Notes under the pieces: model-generated | The model's database searches: none | What the model was told of the DNA's origin: nothing | The model's input: only the letters and a program-made list of their open reading frames with translations | Assembly: GCA_012522875.1 (NCBI GenBank) | Contig: JAAYJP010000144.1 | Span: forward strand, 1 to 12,770 | Direction of reading: 5' to 3' | Origin: Clostridiales bacterium | Lineage (GTDB): Bacteria > Bacillota > Clostridia > Christensenellales > Aristaeellaceae | Length of the DNA: 12,770 bases | Shown here: positions 1 through 6,317 of the stretch, in pieces | How the letters are laid out: each line of letters begins with the position of its first letter | How positions within the stretch are numbered: the stretch's first letter is position 1 | Program-made: the position numbers and the translations under genes

Positions 1-2
1 CC

Positions 3-1454
3 CGGGGGATGTTCCGTGTGCGGGGGGATGTGGTGGAAATCATCCCCGTGAGTGAGCATGATAACGCGCTGCGGGTCGAGTTCTTTGGCGACCAGGTTGA
101 GCGGATTTCGGAAACCGATGTCACCACGGGGCGGGCCATCAGGCAGTTGAACCATGCGGCGCTCTACCCTGCCACCCATTATGCAACCAGCCGGGAAGGG
201 CTGGAAAAAGGCATCCTCCAGATGCAAAAGGACCTTGAAGAGAGGATCAGCTACTTTGAGGGCGAAGGCCGTTTGCTTGAAGCCCAGCGCATTGCCCAGC
301 GAACCCGCTATGACATTGAGATGCTCAGGGAGTTGGGTTTCGTAACCGGAATCGAGAATTACAGCCGCTATTTTGACGGCCGCCAGCCCGGGGAGCCCCC
401 GTATACCCTGCTTGACTATTTCCCGGGCGATTTCCTGTGCTTTATTGACGAGTCACATGTGACTGTGCCCCAGATCCGGGGCATGTACAACGGAGACCGG
501 GCGCGTAAGCTGGCCTTGGTGGATTATGGCTTCCGCCTGCCCTCGGCGCTGGACAACCGGCCGCTGACGTTTTTGGAGTTTGAAGAGCGCATCAGCCAGG
601 TGGTTTTCACCTCCGCCACACCCGGGCCCTTTGAAAAGGAAAACAGCCAGCAAACGGTGGAGCAGATCATCCGGCCGACGGGGCTGCTTGACCCCCGCAT
701 CGCCGTGCGCCCTGCCACCGGCCAGGTGGACGACCTGATTGGCGAAATCAAGGACACGGTGGACAAGGGCTTCCGCGTGCTGGTGACCACGCTTACCAAA
801 GCCATGGCTGAGCGGCTCAGCGAGTTCCTGCTGGAGATGGGCATGCGGGTCAGGTACCTGCACTCCGACATCAAAACCATGGAGCGCATGGCGCTGCTGA
901 GGGATCTGCGCCTGGGCGCGTATGACGTTTTGGTGGGGATCAATCTCCTAAGGGAGGGTCTGGACCTGCCTGAAGTGGCGCTGGTGGCCATTTTGGATGC
1001 GGATAAGGAGGGATTTCTCCGGTCGGAGACCAGTTTGGTGCAGACTGTGGGGCGTGCTGCCCGCAACACGGAGGGCCGGGTCATCATGTATGCCGACCAT
1101 CCGACGGATTCCATGATGCGCGCCATCGCCGAGACCAACCGCCGCCGCGCCATTCAGGAAAAATATAACCAGGAGAACGGCATCACACCGGAAACCATCA
1201 ACAACGCCGTGCGCGACTTGATTGCCATCTCAGAGCTTGCCGAACAGGATGTGCGTGTGCGTGCGCTTTCTCCGGAGGAGAAATCCGCCATGAGCCTCTC
1301 TCTTGAGGACCGGATGCTCTCCGCAGCCCGCAACCTGGACTTTGAGCAAGCCGCCAAACTGCGCGACCAGCTTTTTGCCCTCAGGGGAGACGCGCCCATT
1401 GAAAAGAAACAGCCGCAGCCTGCCAGGCGGCGAAGGACCACCCGGCACAAGTGA
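3..1454 (+). CDS. uvrB: UvrABC excinuclease subunit B (5' end outside window)
   Basis: This is the C-terminal part of UvrB, the helicase-like damage-verification subunit of nucleotide excision repair; UvrB accepts DNA from UvrA and recruits UvrC. The frame is open from the window edge, and the first visible residues (RGMFRVRGDVVEI) match the middle of UvrB near E. coli residue 185, so roughly 180 N-terminal residues with Walker A are missing. Counting from the Met at base 9, the DESH Walker B box is at about 147-150, SATPG (motif III) at 202-206, then the C-terminal helicase half with GINLLREGLDLPEV and the arginine-finger motif QTVGRAARN. A UVR domain (SLEDRMLSAARNLDFEQAAKLR) near the end is the UvrC contact. 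It ends on TGA with a basic tail (RRRRTTRHK). No frameshift is seen. The truncation is only the window boundary. Identity is near certain. Confidence 0.97.
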   Translation, partial: RGMFRVRGDVVEIIPVSEHDNALRVEFFGDQVERISETDVTTGRAIRQLNHAALYPATHYATSREGLEKGILQMQKDLEERISYFEGEGRLLEAQRIAQRTRYDIEMLRELGFVTGIENYSRYFDGRQPGEPPYTLLDYFPGDFLCFIDESHVTVPQIRGMYNGDRARKLALVDYGFRLPSALDNRPLTFLEFEERISQVVFTSATPGPFEKENSQQTVEQIIRPTGLLDPRIAVRPATGQVDDLIGEIKDTVDKGFRVLVTTLTKAMAERLSEFLLEMGMRVRYLHSDIKTMERMALLRDLRLGAYDVLVGINLLREGLDLPEVALVAILDADKEGFLRSETSLVQTVGRAARNTEGRVIMYADHPTDSMMRAIAETNRRRAIQEKYNQENGITPETINNAVRDLIAISELAEQDVRVRALSPEEKSAMSLSLEDRMLSAARNLDFEQAAKLRDQLFALRGDAPIEKKQPQPARRRRTTRHK

Positions 1455-1465
1455 GATTCTGCCAG

Positions 1466-1495
1466 GGGCTGTTGCAAATGCAACGGCCCGCTTTT
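1466..1495 (+). terminator. Probable rho-independent terminator after uvrB
   Basis: GGGCTGTTGC and GCAACGGCCC form a 10-bp stem (one G-U pair) with an AAAT loop, followed by GCTTTT. The stem starts 12 bases after the uvrB stop. The U-run is short (4), so termination may be partial, allowing some read-through into the next gene. A possible -10 hexamer TATACT lies just after it at 1507-1512, but I see no convincing -35. Confidence 0.65.
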
Positions 1496-1542
1496 CTGTT
1501 CAGGGGTATACTCATCCTGAAGATAACGCACGGGAGGGACGT

Positions 1543-2754
1543 ATGAGCCAGGACATCAATAACCGGGAGAGGCGCCCGGAGGAAACCCAGTCTTTCAGGA
1601 AAGAAAAACTCAAGGAGATCATCCGGCAGCTGCATGATGGACACACTCGGGAGGATGTGCAGGCGGAGTTCAGCCAGCACTTCGGGGATGTGTCCGCCGA
1701 GGAGATTTCCGCTGCCGAGGACGCCCTTATCAAGGAGGGCATGCCGGTTGAGGAGGTTCAGCGTCTCTGCGATGTGCACGCGGCGGTTTTCAAGGGCGCC
1801 ATCTGCGGCTCTCCGGAGGATGCGGGGCATGAAAGCCAGCCGGGGCACCCGGCACATACCCTGAGGGCTGAAAACAAAGCGCTTGAAGGCCTGCTCAGGA
1901 GCCTTCGGGAGCAATTGGAAAAAGGCCCTGTGACCGTGGCGCTCAAGCAGGAGGCGGCCAGGCTTATTGGCATCGACAGCCATTACAAAATCAAAGAAAA
2001 CTTGCTGTTTCCCTATCTGGAGAAGTATGGCGTTCAGGGTCCGCCCAAAGTGATGTGGGGGGTGGATGACGAGATTCGCCGGGAGATAAAGCTGGGCCTC
2101 GTGGGCCTGGAGCAGGGGGATGGCCAGGCGCTCCTTTATGCACTCCAGCGCCTGGAGGACATGGCCTTTAAGGAGGAGAACATTCTCCTGCCCCTGTTGA
2201 TGGAGAAGCTGACACTGGATGAATGGCGCCAGGTGGCCGATGACACACCGGAATTTGGCTATTTCCTTATTGATCCGCCGACTGCCTGGCGGGGCAACCA
2301 GGGTGGGGACAGCCCCGCAGAAGGGCAGGTGGATTCGGTGCAGGCAGACAGGGTAATTCTGCCCACAGGCAGCTTCAGGCTGGAGGAGTTGGCGGCCATC
2401 TTTGGCACCCTGCCGATGGACATTACCTTTGTTGACAGGGATGACAAGGTGCGCTTCTTCTCCCAGACCAAAGACCGGGCTTTCCCGCGCACGCTGTCTG
2501 TACTGGGGCGGGATGTGAGCAACTGCCATCCCCCTGCCAGTGTCCACATTGTGGAAAAAATCGTGAGCGACTTCAAGTCCGGCCGCAAGGACCATGAGGA
2601 TTTCTGGATTCAGATGGGAGGCCGCCTGATCCATATCCGCTACTTCGCCTTAAGGGGAGACCAGGGTGAATATCTGGGCGTGGTGGAAACCACCCAGGAC
2701 ATTGCGCCGCTAAAGGCAATCAGTGGAGAAAAACGCCTATTGTCCGGGGAGTGA
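1543..2754 (+). CDS. DUF438 / hemerythrin HHE / PAS domain protein
   Basis: This 403-residue cytoplasmic protein has three recognisable parts. Residues about 15-85 are a DUF438-type helical region (KEKLKEIIRQLHDG..., SAEEISAAEDALIKEGMP). Residues about 100-235 resemble a hemerythrin-like HHE bundle (GHPAHTLRAEN, HYKIKENLLFPYLEKYGV, GPPKVMW, KEENILLPLL). Residues about 278-400 are a PAS-like domain with the family motifs PMDITFVDRDDKVRFFS, NCHPPASV, FWIQMGGRLIHIRYFAL and EYLGVVETTQDI. Such proteins are thought to sense oxygen, redox state or small ligands, but the precise role is unknown. The start is chosen at 1543 because GGGAGGG precedes it by 4 nt and family similarity begins there; a longer in-frame opening to 1303 overlaps uvrB and is not coding. 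The segment VDDEIR (174-179) has Asp where many HHE proteins have a metal-binding His, so metal binding is uncertain. No transmembrane segment or output domain is visible. It lies 88 bp after uvrB with a probable terminator between, so linkage to repair is positional only. Confidence 0.9.
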   Translation: MSQDINNRERRPEETQSFRKEKLKEIIRQLHDGHTREDVQAEFSQHFGDVSAEEISAAEDALIKEGMPVEEVQRLCDVHAAVFKGAICGSPEDAGHESQPGHPAHTLRAENKALEGLLRSLREQLEKGPVTVALKQEAARLIGIDSHYKIKENLLFPYLEKYGVQGPPKVMWGVDDEIRREIKLGLVGLEQGDGQALLYALQRLEDMAFKEENILLPLLMEKLTLDEWRQVADDTPEFGYFLIDPPTAWRGNQGGDSPAEGQVDSVQADRVILPTGSFRLEELAAIFGTLPMDITFVDRDDKVRFFSQTKDRAFPRTLSVLGRDVSNCHPPASVHIVEKIVSDFKSGRKDHEDFWIQMGGRLIHIRYFALRGDQGEYLGVVETTQDIAPLKAISGEKRLLSGE

Positions 2755-2779
2755 TACTGATTCGCCCATGATAAAAAGG

Positions 2780-2812
2780 AACGCCAACCCTGACACCGAG
2801 TTGGCGTTTTTT
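2780..2812 (+). terminator. Strong rho-independent terminator
   Basis: AACGCCAAC (2780-2788) pairs with GTTGGCGTT (2800-2808) around an 11-nt loop and runs into TTTTTT (2807-2812). It lies 25 bases after the stop of the DUF438 protein and ends that transcription unit. The A-rich left flank could also allow weaker action on the other strand. Confidence 0.9.
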
Positions 2813-2871
2813 GTTTGTGCACTTTAGCCTGAATAAGGGGGTTTGGTGCAGCCCACGCGCGCATTGGCAAT

Positions 2872-2883
2872 TGTTGCGCAACA
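2872..2883. repeat. Perfect 12-bp palindrome TGTTGCGCAACA
   Basis: TGTTGC is followed directly by its reverse complement GCAACA. It lies 60 bp past the terminator of the DUF438 gene and more than 1.8 kb from the LRR gene promoter, so no gene obviously uses it. The form fits a dimeric regulator's operator, but a chance palindrome cannot be excluded. Confidence 0.35.
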
Positions 2884-3369
2884 GCATCGATTCCGCTGTC
2901 TGGAAATGTAATTTTGCTTTACAGGATTCAAGAAGTGTACCAGTTACAGCCCGACATCACGCGCAGTTGGCAGATGCCAGGGTTTTTCCCCGGTTTTTGT
3001 AGTTCCCTGTGTATCCATGAACCCTGCACTTTTGAGTCGGTGCGTAATATTTCCCGCGCCAATAACAACATGCGGAATAGCGCATATTAGTGAACGCATT
3101 GACCGCTATCCATCCTGGATTCACTGGCCGGGCTGAGGAGCGTCTGTAAACAGGGTGGAAGTTTGCTGCTGTGGCGCGCCATCAAACACATCAAGGCAGC
3201 GAAGCTTCTCCCCCCGCACTATCCCCGCCAACTGCGATATGGCGCGGGCCAATGCCCATTCTGTTGTCACCCGCGACGGCCTACTCTTTTGCGGCATAAC
3301 AGCCTTCCGCAGGTTCGGGAAAGGGGATGGCGTGGAGATGGCGACCACGGTTCCCCCCAGACAGATCCC

Positions 3370-3398
3370 AAAAAGCTGCTTATGCCAGGCGGCTTTTT
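3370..3398. terminator. Terminator-like hairpin, probably bidirectional
   Basis: AAAAAGCTGC (3370-3379) faces GCGGCTTTTT (3389-3398) across a 9-nt loop. Read on the plus strand the 10-bp stem is complete with one U-G pair; read on the minus strand the same position is a C-A mismatch. U-runs exist in both directions. It lies 57 bp past the stop of the LRR gene (minus), so it probably ends that transcript, but its better fold on the plus strand is odd because no plus-strand gene is recognised upstream. Confidence 0.6.
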
Positions 3399-3454
3399 AA
3401 AACCGTGCGCTTCCCCGGTGCTAATCCCAACGCTCCAAAGGGAACCTCTGCACT

Positions 3455-4741
3455 TCAGGGCTGTTCCCCGCCCCAGGGGATACCGTTGCCCGCTGCGTAA
3501 ACGGCAGCGCAGGAGCCTTCCAGGGCCAGGATGCGGAACTCCGGTCCGCAGCCCTCAAAGGCACTGTTTCCGATTTGGACCACACTGGGCGGGATTCTTA
3601 CGGCGGTGAGTTTCTCGCAATTCTCAAATGCGTTGTCCCCAATGCGTAATACCCCGGAAGGGATCGTCACGCGCGTCAGCTCGCCGCAGCCAAAGAACGC
3701 ATACGAACCAATGCTCTCCACACTGTCCGGGATGGTCACGCTGGATAATTCGCCGCATCCATCGAAAACATGATCTGCAATGCGGGGGATGCCCCCGAGG
3801 ATTGCCACGCCGGTCAGCCCTTTGCAGTCCATAAACGCTTTGTCTCCGATGCTTGCCACGCTGGGAGGAATCGTCACGCGCTTCAGTTTCTCGCATCCAC
3901 TGAATGCATAGGCACCGATGCTGACCACACTGGAGGGGATCGTCACGCCCATCAGCCCCTTGCACCCGTAGAACGCGCCATCCGGAATGGCCGTCACGCT
4001 GGAAGGGATTATCATGCCGGTCAGTTCTTCGCATCCATAGAATGCGTTTTCACCGATGATAGTCACGCTTTGGGGGATTGCCACGACCATCAGCCCCCGG
4101 GAGCTGACGAACGCGCTTTCTCCAATGATATCTGTGCCGTCCTCGACCCAATACTCGCTTTGCCCCCTTTTAGGCAAACAAAACACCAATCTGCTGTCGG
4201 CTTTGCTATACAGCACGCCATCGGCTACACGAAGGGCTGGGTGAACTGCCGGAAGGATGATCTCTGTTAGTTTGGAGCAATACGAGAACGGGTTTGCTCC
4301 GATGACGGTCACGCTGTCCGGGATCGTCACGCTGGTGAGTCCCTCACATCCAGAGAATGCGTAGTCCCCGATGCTAATAACGCTGCCTGGGATTGTCACA
4401 TCGGCCAGCAGCTCGCATCCTGCAAATGCATAGTCCCCGATGCCAAGAACGCTTTCTGGGATTGTTACGCGCGTCAGGTTCGCGCAGAACGCAAACGCGC
4501 TCTCTGCGATGCCGGTCACAGCGTGCCCGTCCAGCTGGTCCGGGAGGGCAAGTGCATACCCGCCCGTATCGCCTTCCTCAAACCCTGTAAGGTGCGCCGT
4601 TCCGTCTTCATTCAGGGTATAGTGGTAGCTCCCGCTGGTCAGAGTGCCCGGAGCGGCTGACTGTACCTCCCCGGCAGCCCCGTTCCCCGTCAGAATCAAA
4701 CCAAACGCCAACACGCACAACAGTGCCAGATGGTTTTTCAT
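3455..4741 (-). CDS. Secreted BspA-type leucine-rich repeat protein
   Basis: This 428-residue protein begins with a signal peptide (MKNHLALLCVLAFGLILTGN, cleavage probably near GAAG-EV), with no lipobox Cys. A short N-terminal segment (about 35-70, SYHYTLNEDGTAHLTGF) precedes 13 LRR_5/BspA-type repeats of 23 residues with the pattern IGxxAFxGCxxLxxVTIPxSV (about 75-407). Repeat 4 is broken by an insertion (ADGVLYSKADSRLVFCLP, 173-190) that is itself common in this family. The end (EGSCAAVYAAGNGIPW) is the usual closing segment. No sortase motif, membrane anchor or S-layer domain is visible, so it is probably released or held non-covalently. Family members include surface adhesins and many uncharacterised proteins; the ligand cannot be read from sequence. 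The start at 4741 is chosen over a longer frame to 4909 because GGAAGGGGAGA lies 7 nt upstream and the signal peptide starts there. It is monocistronic, with its own promoter and a terminator-like hairpin downstream. Confidence 0.93.
   Translation of the reverse strand: MKNHLALLCVLAFGLILTGNGAAGEVQSAAPGTLTSGSYHYTLNEDGTAHLTGFEEGDTGGYALALPDQLDGHAVTGIAESAFAFCANLTRVTIPESVLGIGDYAFAGCELLADVTIPGSVISIGDYAFSGCEGLTSVTIPDSVTVIGANPFSYCSKLTEIILPAVHPALRVADGVLYSKADSRLVFCLPKRGQSEYWVEDGTDIIGESAFVSSRGLMVVAIPQSVTIIGENAFYGCEELTGMIIPSSVTAIPDGAFYGCKGLMGVTIPSSVVSIGAYAFSGCEKLKRVTIPPSVASIGDKAFMDCKGLTGVAILGGIPRIADHVFDGCGELSSVTIPDSVESIGSYAFFGCGELTRVTIPSGVLRIGDNAFENCEKLTAVRIPPSVVQIGNSAFEGCGPEFRILALEGSCAAVYAAGNGIPWGGEQP
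3521..4519 (-). repeat. 13 tandem 69-bp units coding LRR repeats
   Basis: The coding sequence repeats with a 69-base period, one 23-residue LRR per unit, except around 4180-4290 where the insertion in repeat 4 breaks the period. The most conserved positions code for the AF-x-GC and VTIP-x-SV cores. The units are diverged rather than identical, so the array looks old rather than recently amplified. It is protein coding and not CRISPR. Confidence 0.9.
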
Positions 4742-4782
4742 TCGCGTCTCCCCTTCCAATATTGAACGATTTCTTCCGTACA

Positions 4783-4811
4783 ATTGTAGTTCACTTCCGT
4801 CCAACCTGCAA
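4783..4811 (-). promoter_or_regulatory. Promoter of the LRR protein gene
   Basis: On the minus strand TTGCAG (4806-4811) and TACAAT (4783-4788) are separated by 17 bp, a sigma-A/sigma-70 layout with a good -10 and a moderate -35. The expected start is near 4776, giving a 5' leader of about 35 nt that ends in the ribosome site at the LRR gene. Confidence 0.65.
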
Positions 4812-4862
4812 CCTATATCCGTTTGCCAATTGAATATGAGACTATTGGAGTGCATCACAAAC

Positions 4863-4898
4863 AGGAGAGGAAAGGGGAAAAAGGGAGGGAAAAAAGAA
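4863..4898 (+). repeat. 36-nt homopurine tract
   Basis: All 36 bases from 4863 to 4898 are A or G, in runs such as GGAGAGG, AAAGGGG, AAAAAGGGAGGG and AAAAAAGAA. It lies about 50 bp upstream of the -35 box of the LRR gene (minus strand) and ends at an ATG on the plus strand. It could act as an unusual DNA structure or simply as a purine-rich ribosome-binding segment. Confidence 0.8.
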
Positions 4899-4960
4899 TG
4901 GCCTGGCAACGCCGTGGAAAGCCCAGGATTTGCAGGATTAGCCGTCCGGTTTGCTGTTAA
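4898..4960 (+). CDS. Possible 20-residue Arg/Cys-rich small protein
   Basis: A 20-codon frame (MAWQRRGKPRICRISRPVCC, then TAA) starts 8 nt after GGGAGGG (4883-4889), which is ideal ribosome-site spacing. The peptide is very basic, with six Arg, one Lys and three Cys. I recognise no family. The ribosome site is part of a homopurine tract and could be accidental, and I see no clear plus-strand promoter. It is more likely fortuitous than real, but is recorded because no other gene explains this segment. Confidence 0.18.
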   Translation: MAWQRRGKPRICRISRPVCC

Positions 4961-5391
4961 GGGAAATCATGGCGATCCGGCCCTTTTAAGCATCATCCGC
5001 CACAATCACCTGGTATGGCATCGCGGTCTGGCGCTTAGGATCCTGGCGGATCAGCGGTAGATTTGCCGCTTCATTGCGCGCTGGGATGTTCGCTGCATCC
5101 CCACCGCAGGAATGCGAGGCCGCCTACAAACGGGGAAATCGGGCCAAGTGCAGGGGCGTGAGCGCCAGGCCGGGGGATGTTGTAATCAGAGGGCAAGCAT
5201 GCATCTCACTTCTTTGGGGCACGGGTCACCTGGTCCGCCGCCACCTTGCCGGGCGGCACACAGGCTGGAGCGCCGGAGGGAATGAAGGCCCCATGGCCGC
5301 ATGTGCTCTTGCTTGTTAAGTGCTGTGGGTTGATTTTAAAGCCCTGTCCTCGGTTTTCCGGCCCGGGCGCCTTTGCCGCGCGGAAACAACG

Positions 5392-5405
5392 GGCCATATA
5401 TGGCC
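5392..5405. repeat. Perfect 14-bp palindrome GGCCATATATGGCC
   Basis: GGCCATA is followed by its reverse complement TATGGCC. It lies 50 bp beyond the stop codon of the TspO-like pseudogene. A shorter inverted repeat, TCCCC-TT-GGGGA, follows within 15 bp. Neither has a U-run, so they are not typical terminators. Confidence 0.4.
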
Positions 5406-5454
5406 ATTCCAGTTCCCCTTGGGGACAGGGAAAGCCTTTTGGCCCTTTGCGGCC

Positions 5455-6264
5455 CTATTTGCCGGCCAGCGCGCCCCTGTTGGAGACGGGCAGGATCACA
5501 TAATGGTTGCGATAGAACTGGATCGCCGCGGCGCCAATCAGCACGGCCATGCCCGCCAGGGTGACGATTTGCATCGCGCCATACTGGCCGCCAAAGCCTT
5601 CGGGGGAGCGAAACAGATAAATGCCCAGATAAGCCCAGGCGACAGGCAGCGGGAAAGCGGCGTTGCGCAGGCTCAGCATGACCAGGACCACAAGCCCCGC
5701 GGCGACCAGGAGGATCATGATGGCCCAGGCTTCCTGGGACAGGCCTAAGCCATTCCATCCGAGCTTTACAAGCATGGCGGCAATATTCACCACCGAGGCG
5801 ATAAAAAGCCAACCGTGTAGAGGCCAAAGGCAAGCGCCAATAGCCGGCGGCAGAGAAGCGCCAGGGTGACCGTGAGCACCAGGATGAAGAGGACAGACAG
5901 CTCGATCAGTAAAAAGGAAAACGTCACGATCCAGGCGATATTAAGCACACAGGCAGCCCAGAACAGGGGCCCGGCCTCATCCTGAATCCGCTGGCAGTAG
6001 GCATCATTTTTCTTTGCAATCAGCAGAATGACAGCCAGGATGAGCAGGCCGTAGAAGACCCCCCATATGCTGAAGGTGGATTGGGCCGGGTGTGATGAGC
6101 GCTGGGAACTTGAACCCCTTTTCTTCAAGGCCGCGGCGCACGGGGGTGCCAATGCCAAAAGCCATATCCCCCCGCCGGAAGGCCCTGCAGAACACGCCTG
6201 GCCTATCGCCATGGCCGGCGGCACTTTTCGGGCCGGCTTTGGCCAGGAGGCCGGCAGGCAACAT
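5455..6264 (-). pseudogene. TspO/MBR-like (tryptophan-rich sensory) membrane protein, frameshifted
   Basis: Three minus-strand frames together encode a multi-membrane protein of the long TspO-like type found in Clostridia and relatives. Frame one gives KFPALITP, frame two gives AQSTFSIWGVFYGLLI and continues through FWAACVLNIAWIVTFSF to AFGLYT, and frame three gives GWLFIASVVNIAAMLVKLGWNGLG to the TAG at 5455-5457. The joins need one base removed near 6088-6090 and one G added near 5812-5814. The hallmarks FSIWG, W-rich helices, GLYTGW and KLGWNG are in family order. About four to five hydrophobic helices are readable. The N-terminal helix expected before KFPALITP is not recognisable in any frame, so the upper boundary (ATG at 6264) is a guess. 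TspO-family proteins bind porphyrins and take part in oxidative or light-linked stress responses; the exact role of this long form is not known. It lies about 54 bp behind uvsE on the same strand with no terminator between, so it was probably co-transcribed with it. Two frame changes favour real decay over one sequencing error, but errors remain possible. Confidence 0.75.
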
Positions 6265-6317
6265 CGCTTAAAACCCCGCGCCGGTTTCCATCCCATCATA
6301 ATCCGCGGTGAGCTCCC

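Larger units (their letters stand above)
2813..3454. other. Gene-free stretch between two convergent units
   Basis: No protein here matches a family I recognise. On the minus strand one frame stays open from 3396 down to a TGA at 3121-3123 (91 codons; GTG at 3348 would give 75 residues, containing TTEWALARAISQLAGIVRG). I see no ribosome site or known motif, and both plus-strand frames over the same bases are also open, as happens by chance in G+C-rich DNA. The left part (2820-3110) is more A+T-rich and has no long ORF. A 12-bp palindrome (2872-2883) and a terminator-like hairpin (3370-3398) lie inside. It may be an eroded gene or a non-coding spacer. Confidence 0.5.
4742..5454. other. Gene-free stretch between the LRR gene and the TspO-like pseudogene
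   Basis: Besides the LRR promoter, the stretch holds a 36-nt homopurine tract (4863-4898), a possible 20-codon ORF (4898-4960, plus) and a 14-bp palindrome (5392-5405). On the minus strand one short frame from about 5121 down to a TAA at 4986-4988 ends with LPLIRQDPKRQTAMPYQVIVADDA, which reads like real protein, but it has no start signal and no family I recognise. A 63-codon minus frame (5206-5397) is equally unassigned. The region may contain gene remnants. Confidence 0.45.

Noticed and set aside
524..1153. 209-codon minus-strand frame inside uvrB
   Set aside because: It lies fully antisense to a confident UvrB frame, is rich in Ser/Arg, has no motif and is a typical shadow in G+C-rich DNA.
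1381..2634. 417-codon minus-strand frame opposite the DUF438 protein
   Set aside because: The plus strand carries all family motifs. The antisense product matches nothing I recognise and runs across the uvrB end and its terminator.
3521..4519. Regular 69-bp repetition resembling a repeat array or CRISPR
   Set aside because: The units are diverged and in frame, each coding one 23-residue LRR. There are no identical repeats with unique spacers.
5787..6299. Treating the 170-codon frame as one intact membrane protein
   Set aside because: Its first part has no membrane character and its last residues depart from the TspO family exactly where another frame continues the match, so it is only the middle piece of a broken gene.
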